Part shown: piece by piece, positions 34,226 to 46,350 of the stretch
Numbering within the stretch: the first letter of the stretch is position 1
Layout of the letters: each line of letters opens with the position of its first letter
Assembly (NCBI GenBank): GCA_030998225.1
Contig: JAPYXD010000715.1
Span: 5,336,501-5,400,500 of the forward strand
Source of the DNA: Diplolepis rosae
Taxonomy: Eukaryota > Arthropoda > Insecta > Hymenoptera > Diplolepididae
Direction: 5' to 3'
DNA: 64,000 nt
Notes under the pieces: model-generated
Seen by the model: only the letters and a program-made list of their open reading frames with translations
The model's database searches: none
What the model was told of the DNA's origin: nothing
Translations under genes and position numbers: made by a program

Positions 34226-34971
34226 GTCTTTTAATGATATGAAAATAAATATCAAAATAGATCAGTAACTATTTTTATGTTGCATATCAAATTGAAGGCA
34301 ACATTAGCACAGGATAAAATACTTTGAAAAAAAAATAGACTTTGAAAAAACCTTAAATACTACCAATTTTCGCTTTAATATGTAGGTAGAAAATTTTTCC
34401 TACATTCTTCCATATAATTATGCAACAAAATTTCTTTTTTCTACAAAATGTTACTTTTAATTATTATAGATTTGGACGATTTCTCGCTCAACGCACAATT
34501 TGAACATCGACATTCTTTAAATTTTTGTCCATGATATAAGATTGAGCGGAACGTCATCACCATATTTAAAGGTCAAGAAGTTGATAACCGTTACAGGCTG
34601 GAGAAGATTGCAATAATTTTTGCATTTCTGTAGATTCGGATGATATGACATTAAAAATAACATTTAAAAAATGGCGGCAAAGAATTGAAGTATTCAAAAG
34701 TATGAAAAAAAATGTTTAGAAAAATGCATTAAAAAATTGTTGAAAGTCTTTAGAAAATTAAGAAGAAACATGTGAAAATTTAAAAATAATTAATATATTG
34801 ATGTTAAATACATTATTAGATAATACAGTAAATTTATATGAAATAAGTTTTTTAACTTGAGGCATCAAAACATCTCAAGAAATACGCATCGTAGGAAAAA
34901 AAAAATTCGCAATACAGTTTATACTCCCAATTCTTTTAACAAATTATATAATTGATAGATATAATAGTCAA
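34226..34971. other. no recognisable feature
   Basis: AT-rich sequence. Confidence 0.4.
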
Positions 34972-34975
34972 TTAA

Positions 34976-35692
34976 GGGGTTAATCGCAGTCAGAGGAAGA
35001 AGAAAAGCGTATTGTTTGAGAATTTTTTTCTCTTTGCAATATGCATTTTATTATTTTCAATCATTTTAGTATCCAAAAGTATATAATTTTATTAATGCCT
35101 CGTCAGAATATCTTTGAAAAATAATTTAAAATGAAAGAAATACAGGTAGTTTATCAGAGAAATTTTTGTGAAGGACGATCTGTGGTGACCATTCCAGTTC
35201 CTCAATGGGTTATTTAAAATCAAAAATCCCAAATTTTTTCTTCAATTTATTAGTTTCTACGGTGTTTGATCGTAGCTTGTCTAAAAAGATTTTAAATGGT
35301 GACCTGTCAAACTTGGACGTCTGATTTTCGCGAAAAAAATCACCTGCTCTTTGTTAATTAAAAAAAAAGTTTTGAATGAAAAAAAAATCTGTGATCAAGC
35401 ACCGTACTTTTATATATCAAAGAAACCTGTCAAGTTTGAAGTGAATCGTTAAAGCGATTTTCGAGCAATCGCGGTCACCAATTTTAAAAACGTGGTTTCG
35501 AGAAAAACGTATTTAAAGTTTTAAGTATAGCTTAAATATAAATGAAATTTTTGTTTGTCTACTTACATAGCTCAGTAAATTTTGCTTGGATCGAATTCAA
35601 ATTTGGAGAGCATATTTCCAAGATGTTACACCATAAGAATATGCAAGAACCCAGAAAACGATTTTTTGAAAATTCCGACTGCGACTATCCCC
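34976..35692. mobile_element. TTAA-flanked MITE A
   Basis: After TTAA (34972-34975) the element starts GGGGTTAATCGCAGTCAGA and ends with TCCGACTGCGACTATCCCC before TTAA (35693-35696). The 717-bp interior has no coding region. A diverged partial relative lies at 37199-37300 (shared GGTTTCGAGAAAAA and TCAAGTATAGCTTA-like blocks). Confidence 0.7.
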
Positions 35693-35696
35693 TTAA

Positions 35697-36440
35697 AGGG
35701 GTGGCCTGCTTTATGAGGTCTAAAAAAAGCTTTTTTCGGAGATTTTTTGGAAAGCGGAAGAAACAACTGACCTTCGCAAACTTTTAGGTATATTTTAACA
35801 TATATTTAAAGTGGACAAAAAAAATTTTGTTTGTATAAAATTATTGAATATGGCGGATTTATCCGCTGATTTCTGGAGTGCCTTACCACTGCAGTCTTGA
35901 ACCACTTTCGGGTTAGGTATAGCTCGTGATTTTTGTCTGAAATAAAAATCAGAAAAGATTTTCAATTTTTATATACTTTTCTTCTATATGAACCTAGAAA
36001 AAAGTATAAAAAGGCGCGAAATTACAGAATTTTTTAGCTTCAAAAGAAAAATGTATATTTAAAAAAGAAATTGTAACTTTAACGTGCGATACCAAAAGAT
36101 TGAAAGGACTATTTTTGGTAATCTTTTAGATTCACATAGAAAAGAATTTGATGCTGAAGAGAATAAGCTTTGATTTGGTTCAATAGGTCACATAGTGTTT
36201 TTGCTATCCCGCCTGCAAATTTCAAGAAATTACAAAAATGAAAACTCTAGAAAACGCGGTTCAAAGGCTCAAACGAGCGCTCACACACTTGTTGGACGTT
36301 TACCAGCTCTCGGTTCAGTATTTTTAAAAATAATTCCAATTGGAATCTATAACTTTGGGAATATATTCTTGCATATTTTATCCATAGATTTAGGCAATAA
36401 AAAAATCGATTTTTTAGACCTCATAAAGCAGGCCTTTTCC
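35697..36440. mobile_element. TTAA-flanked MITE B, abutting MITE A
   Basis: The shared TTAA at 35693-35696 is followed by AGGGGTGGCCTGCTTTATGA; the far end is TCATAAAGCAGGCCTTTTCC before TTAA (36441-36444). The inverted similarity continues through GGTCTAAAAAA. The 744-bp interior is non-coding. Confidence 0.7.
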
Positions 36441-36444
36441 TTAA

Positions 36445-38822
36445 GTGTTATTATCTCTATACAGTAGAACACAATGAGTTTGCTGGTTTTTAGTACTATA
36501 GAAATTTCTTGTAAATATTACCTTACCAGTCCGTGACGAGATTATTTAATTCCCTGCTAAATTCGTTGTCTAAAATGCATTAATAAAGTAAAATTCTAGC
36601 ATTAAATCAGCTGATCTTCAAGTAAAGCACCCTTTAAAGTTCATTGTTACATATTTTAATATGTTACCAACTGTAAGTGCACCAATTAAAAAAATAATTA
36701 CTTTTCATTAATGTGCCAAACCCTAGCGCAAAAATCTGGGGATCACTTTCAACATGAATTAAAAATTAATTAAATCTCTTTTTTAAGATCAAACTTTTCA
36801 TTTGTTGAAAGATAAAAAATCGGACAGTATGGAGACATCAAAAGTAATAAAAAGATTTTTTTGGTTTTGTTATGAAATTCAACTTTTCTTTTAGAGGCTT
36901 TACCGGGGATATGACAGACTGTGACGATTCAAGTGTTTGATCTAGTTTCAGAGAAATAATATGATAGTAAAAATAACGGCGAGTAGCGGTCGTTATTTAT
37001 AGACATAGAAATTACTTGTTTAAAGGAAATTTATATTCAAAAGTGAAACTTATCCTTTTTAGACGCCAGGGACATCAAATTGTGCGATACGCGTGGAATC
37101 ACCCATTTATGTAACTTTTTTTAGGACTGAAAAAATTTCAAAATATAAATTAGTTGTTGTCTTCCCAATTATTCATTCTAAAAATATAATTCCATGTAAT
37201 TGTGGTCATCGATTTAAAAAACATGGTTTCGAGAAAAATGCATTCAGAGTTTCAAGTATAGCTTACATTTAAATTAAATTGTATTTTGTCTACTGCACGA
37301 AAAATAAAAATATTTCGGTTTCGGAAAGACTGCCAAACTTTTTTAAAATCTGCTATTAGAGTAGAAAAGAATGCACGAATATAGGTTTAATTAATTATTA
37401 TAGATTATAATTAATTAACTAAAATGACTTCTAAATATATTGAAAAAAATTTGATATGCTAACGAGATCAAGTACCATTATATGTTATAATTATATACGT
37501 TTCGTTGAAGAAAGCAATACTGAAGATATCTTATGACGTAATGACAAAATGTAATCGTAATTCAAAGTTTTATGCTCTATTAAAGAAAATATATATATCG
37601 GTTCTTCAAATAAAAGTAAACCTAACTATTTTTAAATTGAGTTCGAAAATAGAAATATTTTTTAAGAATTAATCTTTGTAACTGGAATTATTAAATGACA
37701 GCTTATTACCATGTGTGGGTGCAATGAAACTGCTCGAAAAAAATGCGTATTTGCACTACTTCGGATTCAGTGTAAATAGCACAGAAAATCCATGGGTACT
37801 GAAATTTTTTTGCAACGCGTGTCAAACCAAGGTTTACAAATGGTCGATGGACAAAATACAAATCATTGGTATTAACTAACAGAATTAAAAAATTATAAAC
37901 AGATATTAATATTATGCATTTGAAAGTATTTAAAAGCATTTGAAAGTTCTTCCCTGAAGTTTCATATCTACTCGGTAAACTCTATATTTTACGATGATAT
38001 ATACGTTTCCTGAAAAATTAAATCTTTTATGTGAAGGTATTGCGAGAAAACTAATTAAATGATCATAATGAAAATTGTATACTAATATTATAACGAGTGT
38101 TATAAGACAATTGATGTGAAAAAAAATAAGCTTGACTTTGAAAGGTGATAGTACCGTCTAGAATGAAGATATAATAAAATTAAAGGAACTTTTAGAAAGC
38201 TTATTAAATTTTGGAACCTGTTTAGATTTTTTAATGTTTGATGGCTTAAATTAAAGCCAATATTTTAGAGAAAATTTTATTTAAATTAATTTTTGGTAGT
38301 ACATCCAATATATAACTAGTTATTGAAGATTGACTCCAAAGAGGTTATTCGGAGTATTTGTGCTTGAGTAATCGTGGCAGCCATTCTGAAAAAGTTATTT
38401 TGAAAAAAACGCGTTAAAAGTTAAGCTCTTTGCCCACCAGAAGCACATGTCTTTCTTCTAAGCTAAAAAATTTCTGCCTGAAAAAATTCCTCGACATGTT
38501 TAGTTCAGTGTGATGTTTCTTTAGAGAAGTAGAATGCAGCTTTCAAATTATTCAATAAATGTTTTTAAATACCCCCCTGGCACCCCCTCGATTTGTCAAA
38601 AATGCTATTTTTCAATTTTTCAAAGGGCTTTGCTATTGAAATTTAATAGCTTTCTTTTAGAATAACTTTATAATACTTTAGAGGTCAACTAAAGGTCAAT
38701 GGGCAAAAATATAACGAAAAAATGGTGTAAAAGAAAAAAATTGTCAAAAAGTTATTTTCTATGTAAGATTTAAGCCGTTTATAATTATTTATTGAAGTTG
38801 AATTCAATTGGAAATGCGTAGT
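36445..38822. other. no recognisable gene; fragment of MITE A at 37199-37300
   Basis: AT-rich sequence. Apart from the short MITE A relative nothing was recognised. Confidence 0.4.
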
Positions 38823-39040
38823 CTATAATGTGCACCTTCCGCAGCTTCTTTTTCCTTCATGATCTTCAGCAAACTCTTTTGGCCATCGTTGAAGAATACA
38901 GCCACCACGTAAATTGCTGTATTGTGTAAATCCTCTCACATATCTCTTAAAGAGTTCTTCAGCACTGAAAACTTTGTAAATGGGGACAATTATCTGTTGT
39001 ACATCCTTATGCAAAGTTGGTTCATGTTTGTATTCTTTCA
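38823..39040 (-). pseudogene. transposase-like C-terminal fragment
   Basis: Reading leftward: HEPTLHKDVQQIIVPIYKVF, SAEELFKRYVRGFTQYSN, then a tail without similarity. The pattern HxDVxxIIxPIYKxLSxEELFKRCxxGFTQNxNE is familiar from a repetitive, transposon-like protein family of insects (possibly Mutator-like), where a GFTQNxNES segment is conserved. The piece is short and the conserved NES is lost. Confidence 0.45.
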
Positions 39041-40021
39041 GTTTTATGTTGGCTTGCGCTTTTTACCAAAAACAGCAGCACCAGAATTGGAATTTGCTCT
39101 GATGATATTTCTTTTGCGTTTCATGAGTTTGTCGATGAAATTTCTAGTAAGTTTTCCAGCACCACCAATATTCAGTTCTTTCTTTTCTGTTTAACGTAAC
39201 CTAGAGCCTATTCTCTTTTAAATGTGTGCAACACATTCTTATTTTATTACATTAAAAATTCCTACAAGATGGCCGCGTACGTTTTGCTATTACATTCACA
39301 GATATAGTTTATGTATAACATGTACAGTTCCTCAACTCTCCAAAAAATTGTCAACATTCCGTCGATTTCAATTTATCGCATTTTTTTCTGAAATGGTAAC
39401 AAGTTTCTCATGTCTCGTCGCATGGATTCATTCCGACGTTTTCGGCTATATCTTCCACAATTTTTAACATTTTCTAATCTGATACGGTCGAAATTATTCC
39501 CGAAATATGTGACTATGAGAAAAGAAAATGTTTAAACATAGGAAATTTTACGTATATACCCCCTTAAGACACACAAAATGAAAATATAAATTTTTCCTAG
39601 AAAGAAGAACAAATTGAGAAGAATTAAAAAGTATTTATTAATAATCTTTATGAATTTGATTCCACGACGACTATTAATTAATTAGAATTATACAGTTCGA
39701 AGAAATTTGTGTATAATTTTAAGGTAGTCAAATTTTTCAAAATTCTTTTGTGCTAATTCGTTCAACGAAGACTTATTTAATTTCAATTCATATTATGCAT
39801 TCGAATTCTTCTCATTTTATCAGTACGAGTTCATTTTGATGACGATTTATTTGCCTTAATAATCGAATATTTTTATATTTATGTTTTCATTGGTTGGTTC
39901 CTAGCTTTTTAATTTATTATTTACCCTTTAATGAGGAGGGAATACAAAAATACAAAATTATGGAAGAGTTTCTGGGATTACTAGATGCAAATCTAATCTT
40001 AGAATTCAAAAATTATACAAT
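39041..40021. other. no recognisable feature
   Basis: AT-rich sequence. A single TTAA-type end (GTATATACCCCCTTAA at about 39550) has no visible partner. Confidence 0.35.
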
Positions 40022-41612
40022 CAGGATGCGAGTCAACTTGCCATAGGCAAAGCATAAGTGTGGGTAAACAAAACACAGGGTGGCATGAGAGTGTCTTTCT
40101 AAACAATTATCTGATTTCTGTTCGAATACATTAGACCAAGCAACAGGGAATTTGTTATGAATGATTTATGACATTATTTATTTCAGAAAACGGACTGCGC
40201 CATCAGAAGAGAGGTTGGTCATAGAGTAATTGTGTCATGTTTTGGACAACGAAATATGATTTATAAATTTGTTATTAACATTTAAGACAAAAAGATCGCA
40301 CTTTTTTTAGTTTTTTGTTTATAACATTAAAGGTAATTATCCAATCTTGATGAAATTCATTGAAAAGTTGTAGAAAACTTAATTTCGAACAATATGAGTC
40401 GTCGCTTGATCTGATTGGATAATTAGAAGCGGAGAAAAATCGGAAAAACCGGGAAATTGAGCTTTTGTTAAACAAATTAATATCTCAGTTAATTTTCAAC
40501 TTTTCAGGTTGAGGTTTGGTGGAAAAGTAACCAACTTTATGCTCTTCAAATGTATAAAAAAAAGAACACTTTAAGATAATACGTTTCCGCGCTATTGACA
40601 CTAATTTATTTCATGCATTAATTGTAAAATGTCTGCTTGCCGCAGAGGTGGTCAGATTTTTATTTTGAAAACGGTTTTTAAAAATATAAATCAAGCACAA
40701 CAGAACGTCGATCTTGGTTTTTCGCTAAAATGTTGCAAAGTTTATTAAAAAAAGGTCCAAACATGGCTCTAAACGCTTGAACGCAGCAAAGTGACAGTGG
40801 TGGGGGGAGAAGGCGAGTAGGCTCACTGTGTCACTTTGCTGCGTTCAAGCGTTTAGAGCCATGTTTGGACCTTTTTTAATAAACTTTGCAACATTTTAGC
40901 GAAAAACCAAGATTGACGTTCTGTTGTGCTTGATTTATATTTTTAAAAACCGTTTTCAAAATAAAAATCGGACCACCTCTGCGGCAAGCAGACATTTTAC
41001 AATTAATGCATGAAATAAATTAAAGTGTCAATAGCGCGGAAACGTATTATCTTAAAGTGTTCTTTTTTTTATACATTTGAAGAGCATAAAGTTGGTTACT
41101 TTTCCACCAAACCTCAACCTGAAAAGTTGAAAATTAACTGAGATATTAATTTGTTTAACAAAAGCTCAATTTCCCGGTTTTTCCGATTTTTCTCCGCTTC
41201 TAATTATCCAATCAGATCAAGCGACGACTCATATTGTTCGAAATTAAGTTTTCTACAACTTTTCAATGAATTTCATCAAGATTGGATAATTACCTTTAAT
41301 GTTATAAACAAAAAACTAAAAAAAGTGCGATCTTTTTGTCTTAAATGTTAATAACAAATTTATAAATCATATTTCGTTGTCCAAAACATGACACAATTAC
41401 TCTATGACCAACCTCTCTTCTGATGGCGCAGTCCGTTTTCTGAAATAAATAATGTCATAAATCATTCATAACAAATTCCCTGTTGCTTGGTCTACATGTG
41501 CGCACATGTGTAAATAGATATGTGTGCATCTATACGATAGACAACAGACGATCGTGTTTCACTCATCCGCACTTATGCTTTCCCTATATCTACTTGACTT
41601 GCATCTCCACTC
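40022..41612. repeat. 1.6-kb near-perfect palindrome (foldback element)
   Basis: The inner arms 40133-40797 and about 40830-41494 are inverted copies of about 665 bp with a spacer of about 32 bp containing GGTGGGGGGAGAAGGCG. A 66-codon frame occurs identically in both arms (40275-40475 minus, 41151-41351 plus), showing the near identity. Only single changes were noticed (for example near 40664/40965). Outside, weaker inverted similarity continues (AGGCAAAGCATAAGTG near 40050 against CACTTATGCTTTCCC near 41570). It can be a foldback transposon or an inverted duplication. Confidence 0.85.
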
Positions 41613-44060
41613 TATGATCCAAGATGGAAAACACAATATAGTAGGTGCTGTAACGTTGAGATTGCAAAGACCGTTCAATACATAAAAAACCCATATTATA
41701 GGGATTTTCGATGATGCTGTCATCAATTCTGAAATCAGAGATTTTATATTAAAAATAGTTAAATTATATTGTCAACGATGCAATGGTTAAAAATTGGGTC
41801 TGCTATGTTGAATTTGAATTTTTTACTCTATATTCTGAGATAACATCACCAAAAACTCCTGTATGTCAAGTTTAATGAAAATCCAATAAATAGTTTCAGA
41901 AATATGAGTGGAGAGTAAAAACACTGACTTCCTGGCATTGACTGTTTATTTTAAAAGTAGCGACATATTTCTCTTGTACGCCGAAAGAAATTGATAATAT
42001 ATTATTATATAATTTCTTCTTATTTTTTTTACCACATCGAATTTGGTGTAATAGTACTTGTTGCTGTGCTGCTTTTTTCTAATGTCTTTTTGCATAATTA
42101 AGGTTGAGATCACTTGTCACAATATTTAATTTGTTATTAAAATTGAATTGATGACTGTGAATCAGTTTTGCACGATTTTATTGATTACTAATTTAGGTAA
42201 CATTCTCATATTTTTCATATGTTATGTTGCTTTAGATGATTATAATGAGGAAAATCCTACTTTAAAATGTGTCCAAAAGTGATGGTTCATATATTGCGTT
42301 TGTCCATTGACTTGATTAGAATTAAATCATGAGTATCATTAATGTTAATGAACGAAACAGGGTAGCCTATATCAATTATCAAAACAATTTAAAGGCTGCT
42401 TGAAATATTTGCCTCTCGAGCTTCAAAAAAAGTGTACTGTAAATCATGTAAGAAAGAGTTCCATGAGGTAATATTGCTTCTATAACTCTTATTATTGAAA
42501 GATAAAAGCTTCTAGAATATCATAGAAAATACTAGCAGACAAATTCATAAAAAATTGCAAATAATCATACTCATTTAACTTTGTATATCCTCAAGAAATG
42601 TTCTTCTGTAATGTTCTTCGAGTTGAAATCTTTTCGATTTTATAAACTTAATTAATAAATAATGAAATAATTGTTGTATTGGATAATTATTTTCTCAAAT
42701 AATAAATATTTCACCTTAAGAATAACGTGATCTTCGTTATAAAAGAATGAGTCAAGAGTAATTGTGAGAGTAAAGTATGACGAGTACATTTCTACTTGCG
42801 AAAAGTATCACTATGTAATACAATTGTAAAATAATTTATGTATATAACTGAAATTATTGCTCATCTTATCTTGTAAGTTTAGTTAGTTTTATAACTACGA
42901 ATCACTACTATATGGATATCTTCCTATGTGAAAGTGAAAATAATCTTTCATTTCTCGCCTATAGCAAAATATCATGCATCACTTTGCTAGCATGAGAATC
43001 CGAACACAACCAGGTTGTACAAGACTGTTTGTTTCTGTAAACTTGAGAAATCTTTTAGTGGAAATGAAATTGTTCAAATAAAAAATTTTCATTAGAAATG
43101 AAAGACAGTTTTAGATTAAAATTACTAATACCAGCCTTGTCTTCTGAAATTTGTAATAATGCAATTGAAAATGTGAATGTTTTATTAATAGAATTACCAC
43201 GTACGTAATCAAAGATTAAATGAGATAACTAGAAAAAATATAGATAATTTGAAAATACATATTGCATATTGTATGCATATTATTGCATTTTTTTGCAAGA
43301 AAGGAATGATAAACTCCAATTTTGAACTTACTACTATTACGTATGACTATTTGAACTTCAAAAATAATAATAATATCATTTTATCACTGAATAAAAAATT
43401 CAAATTAGAGTTGGAGGTTCCTAAATTGCAGAATAAGTCTTTTAGATCTATCCCTTTTTATTTGCAGGATCGTTTTCTACATTAACTAACTAGCAAAATT
43501 ATTACCTTAAATTCAGCTTCTTATTTTTATCGATTTTAGAAAAGGGTTAAGTTCAAAAACAAAAAAGGTTTGTGGGCCAAACCTATACATTTTCAATTTT
43601 ATTTGAATTTAATAAGTAATAAGAATAGAGAGTTAAAAAACGCAAATTTCTAGGCATTGATATAGAATTATGACGATACAGAGGTACTTTACACTGTTTG
43701 TACAATATTTTGATTTTTTATATATTGTATGCTAGTTTCAGATTAGATCTTATTCTGCGAGAGCCCAAACTATTGCGCGTTATTCCACAATTTTTTTTTT
43801 TGGAAAACTTCTCACTAATCTGAAGCAACTTTTTCTTCCATCTTTACTCGTGAAAATATGTGATTTTCCAACCGAATCAATTTAAATCTCAATTGAACCA
43901 ACTTTTTAATCCGACTCAGTCCATGAAATCATGTAAATTTTCACGAAGCTTAAACCAAATGGAATCGAGATTTATCCCTGGCACTGAAATAAAAATTGAT
44001 AACTCTTTGGAAGCTCTGATCCTGCATGGAGAAAATTATTTGGCGAAACTTTACTCGACT
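41613..44060. other. no recognisable feature
   Basis: AT-rich, intron-like sequence; short frames lack recognisable motifs. Confidence 0.4.
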
Positions 44061-44061
44061 G

Positions 44062-44370
44062 AGTTGAGGGAAACGGAGACATAAGGAGATTTGAATAAAT
44101 TTTCACCTACAGTTGAGTAAAATAAATTCTGTTAATCTTTAATAGACATTGACATTTTTTAACCAAAGAAAGTGAGAATTTAACGCACAGTCTTATAAAA
44201 AGTAATTGAACTGATGATAAAAATTTATCTCACAGTTGAGTAAAATGTAAGCTACAATGGAATACAGTTTAATAAAATCATTAGAAAACGTACTAAAAAA
44301 TAGATCAATGTATCATCGACGTGTGGCTGAAAGTTTACGCCCGAGTTGAGTAAATCGTAAGCTACTGTTG
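44062..44370. repeat. degenerate spaced repeats with AGTTGAG core
   Basis: AGTTGAGTAAA-type motifs occur at 44111, 44234 and 44344, spaced 123 and 110 bp, with a weaker one at 44062. Two are followed by ATGTAAGCTAC or TCGTAAGCTAC. This looks like a few decayed tandem units of about 115 bp. Confidence 0.4.
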
Positions 44371-44666
44371 GGGAAACTTTAAAGCAGTGAGAGCAAAAAA
44401 AAAAAAAATCTCGACCTTGAGAACTCAGCGACATATTCAAGTGGGACGTCCGTAGTGTGGTTCGCACACACATGGTCGTACACATAACCCGTTCGATTAC
44501 AGGAGGAAAGATATATATATACACACTATACTACCACAACGAATACATAAATTTTTACGATTTGTACTTTCATAAAGAAATAACTTATGGGAAAATAAAT
44601 CGTACATTAATTTTAAACATTTTGTAACGAAAATAGAATTTTGTTCATTAAAACTTGGTTAGAATA

Positions 44667-45095
44667 TTAAGTGTTAAATAAATTAGTAAAGTATTTTGGT
44701 TTGGCAACGTGAGGCCGAGCGTTGTCATGCTGTAGAATCTCTTTTCCGTGCCTTTGCTCGTATTGTGGCCGTTTTTCGCGCAGTGCTCGACTCAAACGCA
44801 CCAATTGCGTTCGATACCGTTCCCCAATGATGGTTTCTTTAGGTTTCAACAGCTCATATTGAATAACATCAGCGTCTTCGAAGGTTTTTGGCCTTCCTTC
44901 ACGCGGACGTTCGCCAACATCGAAATTACCGTCTTTGAAGCGACGGAACTAATCACGGCACGTTGATTCACTTAGAGCAACATCTCTGTAAACTTTTTGG
45001 AGCTCTCGATGCGCTTCAGCCGCCGTTTTCTTCGAATGAAAGAGGAAAATCAACACTTCCCACAAATGACGATTATTTGGCACATAATCAGACAT
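44667..45095 (-). pseudogene. mariner transposase with large in-frame internal deletion
   Basis: From 45095 leftward: MSDYVPNNRHLWEVLIFLFH, SKKTAAEAHRELQKVYRDVA, ESTCRD, a stop in place of W, FRRFKDGNFDVGERPREGRP, KTFEDADV, and then directly IQYELLKPKETIIGERYRTQ, ending in ILQHDNARPHVAKP. In full-length relatives about 140 residues separate FEDA from YYELLKP; they include the second DNA-binding helix set and the first catalytic aspartate. The deletion keeps the frame. HDNARPH is the second catalytic region; the third is absent. Confidence 0.85.
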
Positions 45096-45099
45096 TTTC

Positions 45100-45680
45100 A
45101 CACAACTAAAAGTATCGTGATTTGAAACATTTCCTGTGTTCATAATGAACAAAGGGGGAATCAAAAAATACAAGTCTCGTTGTTGAACATCATTATTTTA
45201 TGTTAGAACCTTTGACCTTGAATCACATTTCCTACTGTAGAACTTCTACAGAAGCAACAATAAATAATTGCTGAATGAGTCACTATAGAGCTAAAACTTG
45301 GTATATACTCTATTTAGGTGGTAATCAAGACTCAAATAAAGTTTGAAAAATTATTCTAACAAGATCTCTTAGGTTCTTATGCGCCTTCAGAACATAACAT
45401 TTTTTTTATATGTGTAGAATTATCTTTATAAGTTATTCTTTGTGGCTTATCAGTGATCACCAGAACCAAAATTAATATTGACAAAATTATGAAGCATGCT
45501 TTCTAAGTGTCTCTAACTGGTATCAAAAAGGATGACTCTTAGTGAAAATATCACAAAGTGCTGTAACTTTCTACTTTTATTATTCCTTAAAGAATTATTA
45601 ATAATTATGATATATTTCGGGATGTGGTAATCTACACGAGAGTAGAAATGAGAAAACAGTCGTTTTAATGCAAGAAACGA
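45100..45680. other. no recognisable feature
   Basis: AT-rich sequence between the mariner remnant and the PLE. Confidence 0.4.
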
Positions 45681-45968
45681 TTTAATTACTATTTAATTTT
45701 TTCATGTGACCTCTATCATTGTTTTAAAATCTATTATTCAGGACAATTTAATGTTTCAAAAGATCAAAAATTATTCCCTGTGGCAAACACTTCTCCAATT
45801 CGTTCCTTATTGTAAAAACTCTATTCTTTAAGAAATTAATATTATGCACGGGATGCACGGGGTCTTGTTTCAGTTTCCTGTTGGCGTTCCGTGGAGGAGG
45901 GTCTGCGTCCCCATACAGGGTGATAGGAGACACAACTTTATTTAAATAATTTTTTCTGTAGTGTTACA

Positions 45969-46007
45969 GCTCTGAAGAGGGTGCTGGAAGAGCACCGAAA
46001 CGTCGGC
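45969..46007 (+). ncRNA. hammerhead ribozyme, PLE family B, left repeat
   Basis: GCT, core CTGAAGA, then a perfect six-pair stem II (GGTGCT with AGCACC) closed by a GGAAG loop, then GAAAC, GTC and GGC. GCT and GGC can pair as a short stem I, and GTC is a good cleavage triplet. All core bases expected for a hammerhead are present. Confidence 0.75.
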
Positions 46008-46350
46008 GAAAATTTAAATTTTTATTTATGTAAATGGTGGTGGGTAATAAAAATAAAAGAGGACGAAAGAAAGAAAAAGAAGGAAGGCGTTTTGGAAGGT
46101 TGCCTTCTTTTTTCTTTCCTCCTTTTTTGTTTGTTTTTCTCACGGCTTGTTTTCTAATGGTTCTATTGAGGTGTAGTGATTTTGGTCCAAATTTGGTTGT
46201 GTTTTTTGTGTTTTGAGGATTCGATTAGTTTCGAGTCCTTGAAATTTTTAATTGTGCTTTTGTTTGGACGTTGAGAGGAATCCGGGTTAGTGGTGATGCG
46301 GGTTCAGGCTTAAAATTTATTGGCTTGGATTGGAGGTCAAATTTTAATAA

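Noticed and set aside
40275..41351. Identical 66-codon frames in both palindrome arms as duplicated genes
   Set aside because: Identity follows from the palindrome itself; composition and context give no support for coding.
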